This document shows positions 23,501 through 32,500 of a DNA stretch of 64,000 nucleotides, in pieces (the first letter of the stretch is position 1; every line of letters begins with the position of its first letter). This DNA is from Anodontia alba (lineage: Eukaryota > Mollusca > Bivalvia > Lucinida > Lucinidae). A program made the position numbers and the translations under genes. Under the pieces are notes generated by a model that saw only the letters and a list, made by a program, of their open reading frames with translations, made no database searches and was not told the origin of the DNA. Location: assembly GCA_964016985.1 (NCBI GenBank), contig OZ024836.1:40420803-40484802 (forward strand), given 5' to 3'.

Positions 23501-26500
23501 GCTTAACCCTTGTCCTGCTGAACCCGGATATACCCTGCCTTTGCAAACAGTGTAGATCCAGATCAGTTGGCTTCTGAAGAAGCCAACTGATCTGGATCTG
23601 CACTGTTTGTCGTTAAGTATTTGAATTTGTATAAACAACTTTGAACAAGTATTCTCATTGGCTGAAAAATTTGAAGTGGGCGTGGCATCTTAATTTATTC
23701 AGCAGGACAAGGGTTAACTTTTGGCTAGCTTACATTGTGGGTACATATAGAAGTGCTTTGTCAAACATTATATATATAATCAGTCTAGAATGCTATACAC
23801 AATGAAACAAAACATAAATGCTAATGGAGCAGTCTGTTCAGGGCCTATACTCTTTTGCATTCCACCATTTATTTTGTGAAATAGTTACTTAAAGCACATC
23901 AAAATTTAGCCAAAAAAGGACTGGAATAAATTGTGTAAAATTTTAGAATATTTTCCAGTTGATTTTTTAAAGAGGCATATCTAATTCTAATGCCGGGATC
24001 ATTTTCTCAATTTCTCCATAAAAACATATGTTGTGAGTGCTCATTAGTAGTGCCTCAGCGAGGTGCATCTGTAGGATTTTATGTAGAATGCGTGGCGCCA
24101 CGTCTGTGTTGGTGAGGGGTACAGTGAAGAGTTTGAAGTGAAGGTCAGTATTCACCAAGGCTCGGTACTCAGCCTGCTGCTCTTAATCTTTGTGCTTGAA
24201 GCCTTGTCACATGAGTTCCACTCTGGGATTCCCTGGGAGGACCTCTATGCCAATGACCTTGTTATCATCGCTGAATTGCTTCAGGAAATGAGGCAGGAGG
24301 CTCTTGATTTGGAAAGAAGCAATGGAGGAGAAAGGGTTGCAGGAAAGACAAAGACCATGATCTGTGGTACGGGTCTGGACCTCCTGCAGAGTTCAGGTGA
24401 CTTTTCATGCCCCGTCTGTTGCACTGGAGTGGACAGCAACAGCATCTTCTGCAACAGCTGCAAGCACTTGGTGCACAAGAAATGCAGTGGGCTCAAGCGC
24501 TTGACAGAGGACCCTGATTACAGCTGTGTACATGGTGCTAGGGAACTGCACGTCCCTTTGACTGCAGATCATAGAGGGAAGTCTAAGTCGGACAAGCTGG
24601 AGGTGGTAGCTTCCTTTTGCTATGTAGGAGACATGCTCTCAGCAGCTGGTGGTTGTGAAGTTTCAACCACAACATTTGTGAAACCCCCCTGGAAGAAGTT
24701 CAAGGAGCTGCTACCAGTTCTCTCTTCCGCCATCTCTCTTTCAAGACATGTGGTCGCGTGAACAGCTCTTGTGTGTGGAGCACAATGCTACATGCCAGTG
24801 AGACTTGGCCACTGCAGTGGAATGACATGGCAACGATCAGACAGATCTGCAATGTCAAGCCGCAAGACACTGTCACCATCAGGTCAAATCAGCTACTTGT
24901 ACAGCCTGGCATTGAGGAACTGGACCTCATATTGAAGGAAGCAAAGGCTCTGCTGGTATGAACATGTGGAACGCTCCAACTGTGCAGTAAAGTCAACCTA
25001 TGATATACAGGTTAATGGAAATGGTGGGCCTGGGCGGTTCAAGATGACATGGAAACAGATGAAAGAGAGGGATCACAGAGTGGATGCTCTCTGCTATCAA
25101 CCTCATGATAGACACACCTGGAGATATGATGTGAGATCCGCCCTGGATGGGGCCCACTGATGTGGATGTTGCCCCTCTACCTGCACATAAATAAAAAATT
25201 TGATAATGATGATGATAGGTTTTTATGGAGAAATAAGAGAAAAAATATTCCAGAATTATTATTAAATTGTCCTCCTTAACAAGTCCTCTGCATTTACTGT
25301 ATACATTTCCCCCATGGTCTGGTTCATTTCCATTACCTGACATGTAATATTTGTGCTTTTCTTCCTCTGTGATCAACTTCTTTTCACAACATATTTTGCT
25401 TGAAAACTTCAGGTCCTCTCTTAGTTGATGAAATACTGTGTCCCATTCTTTACGGGCTTCTGTATTGGTCTGGAAAACACAATCCAGCAGTACAAATAAT
25501 GTCCATTGCCATAGTTCTATATAACAGAAAGTACAGTAAAACCTCAATAGCTCGAACATTGATGGCTCGTTTACGATGGATCATTCGAACTCGTTTTTGA
25601 GTCCCTATGAAATTCTTCCGATAGGTCCAGAAAACAAATATTTAGGTAAATGTTCTGATTTTATCATGAAATTGTTTGTTGTGTGTACTCATTAGAATTG
25701 CCTCATTGAGGCAATTCTAATGAGTACACTCAACATACAATTATTGTATAGAAGATCGAAAGAAATCCCTAATTTATCACCATTCGCTTCCTGACCTTGT
25801 GCCATAATTAACCCTCATTGGCTCGAACTACCCATATCTCGAACAAATTTACCTGGTCCCAATGATGTTTGAGCCATTGAAGTTAAACTGTACTGTGTTA
25901 ATATTTTCCTTATTTCTCCATGAAAATAAATGAAGTGAGTAATCATTAGAAGCACTTGATGAGGTGCTTCTAATGAGTCCTCACAACATGTACTTTCATG
26001 GAGAAATAAGAAAAATATCAATATTGTTTGGTTGAAAAAAGCACTTTCTCTGGAGCTATGAATGACCTAATTCTGTTTTGTAGCCATTCAACACTGTACT
26101 CCAGTTAAAACAACTACAAAGTCTAAAGATTTTCTATAGATTTTATTCCAATTCACAAGTTTTTGCGGATATATGTACTTTTTAAAATTACTGCAGAGCC
26201 AAATCTGTTGTCAGTACTCATTAAAACTCTTGTTCGGATCAACATTCATGCTTTTAGGGAAACTAGAAATATATGTTAGTAAAACACTATGCCCAAAAAC
26301 TATATGCTTGTCCTTGCAAAAAGCCATAACCAGTATTTTTTTTCTTTAGGTCTGATATGAATCTGCACTGTTTGGTTTATACAATAGTTCACTGAGTATA
26401 ATTTATACATCAAAAACATAGACAAATGACATAAAGGATCAGACAGTAAGCTAACTATCGCTTATGTGAAATTGTCTCAAATTGTTTTGAAAATTATCCT

Positions 26501-29500
26501 TTACAGTAGTTATTGGAAGTGATACCTACCTGATCCTTGTATCCAGGAATGATTGAACTGATAGGCTGTAGGATATAGACAGGAGGGATGTCATTGGTAT
26601 CTTTCAAATACCAGGTTTCCAGCAAAGTAGTTGACCTTCCATGATCCTTCAGGCAAGATGTCAGCAATTCAAACTCAGCTGAAGGTATCAATGTCTGTAG
26701 TGGGCGGTAACCATGCTTCTGATTTAAGAATGTCTGTAAATAAAAGTACCATATTCAATTTTATTTCCACACTGTCCACAAAATACTGGAAAGTCTTTGT
26801 TGTAAAATATTCATCTGATGAGAGTAGCTGGCCTCGGTGGCTCAGTTGGATGCGCCATCCGACTGGAGACCAGGAGGTCACGGGTTCAACCCCCGCCAAG
26901 GACGGCAACATTCTTTTGTGGAGATTGATCATGAATTATTTTCTACAGTCATTCTCTCCCTTCCGCTGATCCAAAAAGGGCAGTTGTCAGTTTCTGGCGA
27001 AAGAATGTGCACAATACTGGTCATATAACCGCTTAGAGGACTAAGCCTGCTCAGTAAACATGTGGCTAGGTAAACTGACTGCGCTCGACATGACTCCCAT
27101 TTGGTTGATTGGGCCGTAAAACCTCAACACAAACAAACAAACCTGATGAGGGCACACTATAAAGAAATATCAGCAGAGGACTTCATAAGAGGTGTATTAA
27201 ATGATGCTCATTCCATACTTGTCTGATATTCTTTATACAAGCATATGCTGCTGGTAATCATTTGAACAAACGTTGGTCCTGGGTATGACATAAAACTGCA
27301 TCCAGCTGTGATGCTCAATATGAGTGTGGGAATGTGAGGCTGTACTCTTTCACAGTTGCCTCCCCACCTTCAGGGTTATGAGGCTGCCACAACCTGGGTG
27401 GCAGATCTTGGTGGAAATCATCTACAGACCGATGGCTTGGTGTTCTAGCTACTGTGGTTTGGTGGATGATCTTTTCTTTATAAGGACAACGGTAAAGCAC
27501 ACTTCCTGAGAGCAGGACCGGTGTGCATGCTCAGATGCCATTAAAGAACTGAGTTGGGACATCAGCTAGGACTGGTGATCCCGTAAAAACAAATGTTCCA
27601 AAATCTTTATGGCGATCACAACAATAGAATCTGAGTTAGGCAATGCAAATAGACATCATGGTTCTGTTGGTAATGTCTCCGGCTTGGCCTCCTGTCATGT
27701 GTGGAAGGCAGGGTCAGGCCATTGTGGCGAATCAAGCAAGCACCTGAGGAAATTCAGGGTGGAAACACTCAATGTGAACATTCTGAGAGGAAGAGTTTGT
27801 GAGACAGTGGAAACACTATCCCGCAGGAAAGTGTATGTCTGCTGTATTCAGGAGACAAGATACTGTGGTGGCAACTGCCGCACAATCAAAGGCAAGGACA
27901 CCAGGTACAAACTCTACTGGTCGAGAAACGACAAAGACACTGCTGGTGTAGGAATGTTTGTGGTGGAAGAGTGGATAGAGAAAGTTTTCGAAGTGCAGAA
28001 AGTCTCCAACAGAATCATTTTAGTGAAGCCTTATATTCGGCCAGCGTGTGGTTACCTTTCTGTCTGTGTTTGCCCCACAGGGTGGTCTAAGTGATGAGGT
28101 TAAGGACCTATTCTTTGATCAACTGCATGCTGTGACTACCAGGATCCTAGGATCCGAATTTCTGATCCCATGTGGAGATTGGAATAGCCATGTAGGCCAT
28201 GCAGGCACTGGGTATAGGGGGAAGTGCATGGTGGGCTGTGGTATGGCAGGCCAGAACCAGATGTTGAGGGTGAGAGAACCCTTGGGAACACATGTTTCAA
28301 GAAACGTGACAGCCATCTCATCACGTACAAGTCGGGAAACATGGCCACACAGACAGACTTCATCCTTTTTTTGTAGACCATGGGCAAACTTGTCACAGAT
28401 GTAAAAGTGATCCCTGGCAAGGAAGTAGCCCTGCAACATCAGCCTCTTGTATGCAACATGAGGACTGATGTGCCACCGAAATCCAAGCGCAAGTTCACCC
28501 CTCGCCTTAAAGTTGGAAAGCTTAAAGACCCTCAGACTAGCAAACATTTCCAGGAGGTCTTCAATTCACATGTGAGTGCATCTGCAGGTGTAGCTGATGA
28601 CTGAGGATATCTGGAACAACATCAAGACTGGCCTACTCAAGACAATTGAGGAGGTGTGTGGCACAATTCGGCCCCTCCGTTGGCATCATGAAACCTGGTG
28701 GTGGAATGAGCACGTGGAAAAGGCCATTGCTGCCAAGTGGAAAGCTTTCAATGCCTGGAAGACTGATAAAGGCACTAGGGCATCATATGATGCAGCCAAA
28801 TCCTTTGCTAGACATACACTGCACCATGCTTGTCAAGAAGCTGATAAGAAGGTCTACAAGAATATTGACCCTAAGTCTTCAGAAGTCTACTGCCTTGCTA
28901 ACCAGTTTAGAAGAGAGAACACTGATGTTGTTGGTGACAAATCGGTGAAGAACAATGGAGGGGAGATGTCAATGAGTGAAGACTCAAAGCAGAAGGCCTG
29001 GTTAGAGCACTACCAAAGGCTTCTCAACGTTGAGTTTGACTGGGATCCAGACCACCTGTCTGACGAACCACCATTGGAAGGCTCGCACACCCCAATCACC
29101 ATTGATACGGTTAAGAAGGCTATCTCTCAGATGAAGGCGGGCAAAGCATCAGGCCCATCTGGCATAGTGGTGATGATACGAGCAGCCAGTGACATGGGCG
29201 CCTCCATGATCCGTGACCTCGCAGCTGCAATCATTTGCAATGGCAAGGTACCCTCTGACTGGGAGCAGAATTCCTTTGTATGCCTCTACAAGGGTAAAGG
29301 GGATGCATTGGAAAGGGGAAACTACAGCAGTCTCAAGCTGACAGAGCAGGTCATGAAAGTCCTGGAGAGGATTGTGGACGGCTTCATCAGACAGTTGGTG
29401 ACAATCAACGATTCCCAGTTTGGCTTCGTCCCAGGCAGAGGCACAACTCACACAATCTTTGTTGTCAGGCAGCTGCAAGAGAAGTATCTAGCTGCCAACA

Positions 29501-32500
29501 AGAGACTCTACTTTACTTTCATAGACCTGGAGAAGGTGTTTGATCGAGTGCCTCAGAAGGTCATCTGGTGGGTGCTGAGAAAACTTGGTATGGAGGAATG
29601 GATTGTGCGACTAGTGCAGAGAATGTGTGCCAATGCGCCGAGCCATGTCTGTGTTGGTGAGGGGAACATGAAGAGTTTGAAGTGAAGGTTGGTGTTCATC
29701 AAGGCTCTGTACTCAGCCTGTTGCTCTTCATCATTGTGCTTGAAGCCTGGTCACATGAGTTCCGCTCTGGGGTCCCCTGAGAGAACCTCTATGCCAATGA
29801 CCGAGTTATCATCGCTGAATCACTCAAGGACTGTGTCAGGAGGCTCTTGACTTTGAAAGAAGCAATGGAGGAGAATGGACTGAGAGTAAATGCAGGAAAG
29901 ATGAAGATCATGATCTGTGGTATGGGCCTGGACCTCCTGCAGAGTTCAGGTGAGTTTCCATGCGTCATCTGTTGCACTGGAGTGGGCAGCAATAGCATCT
30001 TCTGCAACAACTGCAAGCCCTGGGTGCACAAGAAATGCAGTGGACGTAAGTGCCTGACAAAGGACCCTGATTACAGATGTACACGGTGCCAGGGAACTGC
30101 AACCCCGCTTGGACGGCAGAGGGAAGTCCAAGTAGGACCTGACAAGCTGGAGGTGGTAGCTTCCTTTCGCTACCTAGGAGACATGCTCTCAGCAGCCAGT
30201 GGCTGTGAACTCAACCACAACACATGTGAAAACCACCTGGAAGAAGTTCAAGGAGCTGCTACAAGTTCTCTCTTCCCGCCATCTCTCTTTCAAGACATGT
30301 GGTCGTGTGTACAGCTTTTATGAGCAGAGCGCAATGCTCCATGCCAGTGAGACTTGGCCATTGACACAGCCAAACCTCCAACATCTGCAGCGAAATGACA
30401 GGGTAATGATTAGACAGATCTGCAATGTCAAGCCACAAGACATTCTCACCACCAGATCCAATGAGCTACTTGCGTGGCTTGGCATTGAGGATCTGGACCT
30501 CATTCTGAAGGAGAGAAGGCTCCGCTGGTATGGACATGTGGAATGCTCCAAGTCAAGACAGCCTTTGACATACAGGCTGATGAAAAGCATGGGCCTGGGA
30601 GGCCCAAGATGACATGGAAGCAGCTGACAATGAGGGATCGCAGAGAGTGGAAGCTCTCTTCTATCGACCCTCTTGATAGACATACCTGGAGATCTGGTGT
30701 GAGATCTGCCATCTACCTGGAGATCTACTTGGAAGGCGGCCCACTGATGTGGATGTTTCCCCTGTACCTGCTCATTAATAAAAATCCAGTGATGATGTAC
30801 CCACACATACACATTTAAAAAGAAGAAGATAAAAGTATTCAGGCTGTAATATGAAGACTACAAAATTGCTGTATCACTGTAGAATTACAAACAATGGTAT
30901 TGTTTGGGAGATAAATTTAAAATGAACTAGAGCAAGTCGATGGCGTGCCATCGCATATTCCGCGCCTGCACCATTACATATCTCCGTACACATCAAAATT
31001 CCATATATGTTCCTCCAGTCCTCATCCATAGGACTATTGCCTATGAAAGTTTCGAGATTCTAGCTTAAATGGTCTAGGAGCAATGGTGTGACATTACAGA
31101 CGGACGTACGGACGGATGTGCATACGTAGGGACGGACGGACGGACGGATGGCCAGACAGAGGGGGGTATCACAATATCCCCGCTTTCTCTTCAAAAAGTG
31201 TGGGCATAATTATGCTTTGAATCCATTATAGAAAAGATACCTGGATTCATCTGCTTTAAATGTTTGAATGAACAAGCAGGTAAAGAACCAATCAAACTAC
31301 CATAATAACCCTGGGACAGACAGGCCTGAGCAAACAGTATAGACCCAGATTAGAAGCCAAAGAATGTGGTGTCTGATCAGGGTCTAAACTGTTTGCCACT
31401 CATCCAGCAATATTTTTAACACATCAACAGGTATTGGAACAGACTTTAACAAATTTTAAGACAAGTATGGTAAGGAGTTAAGGTGTCAGAATACTTTGGG
31501 TAAATACAGTACACATCTTTACTGTCTTATCTACAAATCTGCAATCATAAACAGAACCTGAAAGGAGAGATCCTGTGGAAGGAAGAAACATATCAAATAA
31601 CTGAAAATACCAGATCAATTTTATTTTACTAAGTCTATTCATAAATAGTAGTGTAATGTGCAACACTGTCAATGCCTCCTAGATCTATCATGTTTACCCT
31701 TAGTATTAGGACACCTCAACTCCTTACCACACGTTCTAAAAATTGAACAACTTACAAGTACATTTCGCGACCCACTGTTGTGTCTAAAAATTGCTGGATG
31801 AATGCCAAACATTGTAGACCCTGATCAGATGCTGCATTCTGCAGCATCTGATCAGGGTATACACTGTTTGCTAAGACCTGCCTGTCCCAATACTTAAGGT
31901 TATTACAGTATTCTTAAATAAATCCAAGTCAGCTCAACTATCCCAAAGGACAAGAAATCATGATTGATTGTGTTGGGGTTTAACGACACGTCAACCCTTG
32001 CGGGTCATTTTGTGTCGTCTCCCAGAGAAAGGGAGAAAAGAGATAGAAGAGAGAGTAGAGGAGATGAAAGAGAGGGACAGGGAAGAAAGAGGAACAGGAA
32101 TGAAAGTGAAGAAACAGAAGAAATAAAAACATTCCCCCTCTACCCTTACCCACTACAAGGATAGCAGGCCTTGCCCAACTGTAAGCCAATATCAGTTGGA
32201 CGCCCCAGTGATGTAAGATACACAGCACCTTCGCACCACCCGACCACCCCCCAAGAAATCAACTATACTGAAATATCTAAGGCATTTTCAATCTGAAAAA
32301 GCGGTAGAAGTCTAAGAAGTAAGAAGATTTACCACAAAGTTTGGTCCAGTGGAGAGTTTTTGGCAATTTGTGATCTCTTGAAGACATAAAGCAGTTGCCA
32401 GGTGGTCATCCGTGGTCTCTACAGGTACACCCCATCTCATGTCCACCAACTACATCAAAATATATAAATAATTATAAATTCGCTATGCACTATTATCCTT

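Larger units (their letters stand above)
27267..30796 (+). mobile_element. APE-type non-LTR retrotransposon, RTE-like, long copy with broken frames
   Basis: Order: about 340 bases of 5' leader; an endonuclease region with ETLNVNILRGRV, CCIQETRYCGG and GMFVVEEW; a reverse transcriptase with KAGKASGPSG, FGFVPGRG, FIDLEKVFDRVP and, after a frameshift near 29685, HQGSVLSLLLF and LYANDRVIIAE; a C4HC3 PHD-like finger; then RYLGDMLSA and the WYGHVE tail region. It ends in a short GATGAT run, as RTE elements often end in short tandem repeats. The expected YADD reads YAND. At least four frame breaks make it non-coding now. It sits in intron 3 of the NWD-like gene, antisense to it, inside an F-type palindrome. 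Clade is tentative. Confidence 0.85.
26749..30900 (-). mobile_element. MITE family F split by a SINE and a retrotransposon
   Basis: Pieces: 26749-26828 (TACCATATTCAATTTTATTT), 27143-27266 (AGGGCACACTATAAAG to AATCATTTGAA) and 30797-30900 (GTACCCACACATAC, GGCTGTAATATGAAGACTAC). Together they give one F element in reverse, invaded first or later by SINE type 1 and by the long retrotransposon. Confidence 0.75.

Noticed and set aside
26831..26905. Functional tRNA gene
   Set aside because: Boxes A and B are present but the cloverleaf is not clean, and the same unit with a SINE body occurs three times.
28119..28547. Minus-strand open frame of 142 codons
   Set aside because: Antisense shadow of the retrotransposon endonuclease region.
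31964..32164. Charged Arg/Glu-rich open frame
   Set aside because: Produced by a purine-rich simple sequence within a repeat in an intron.
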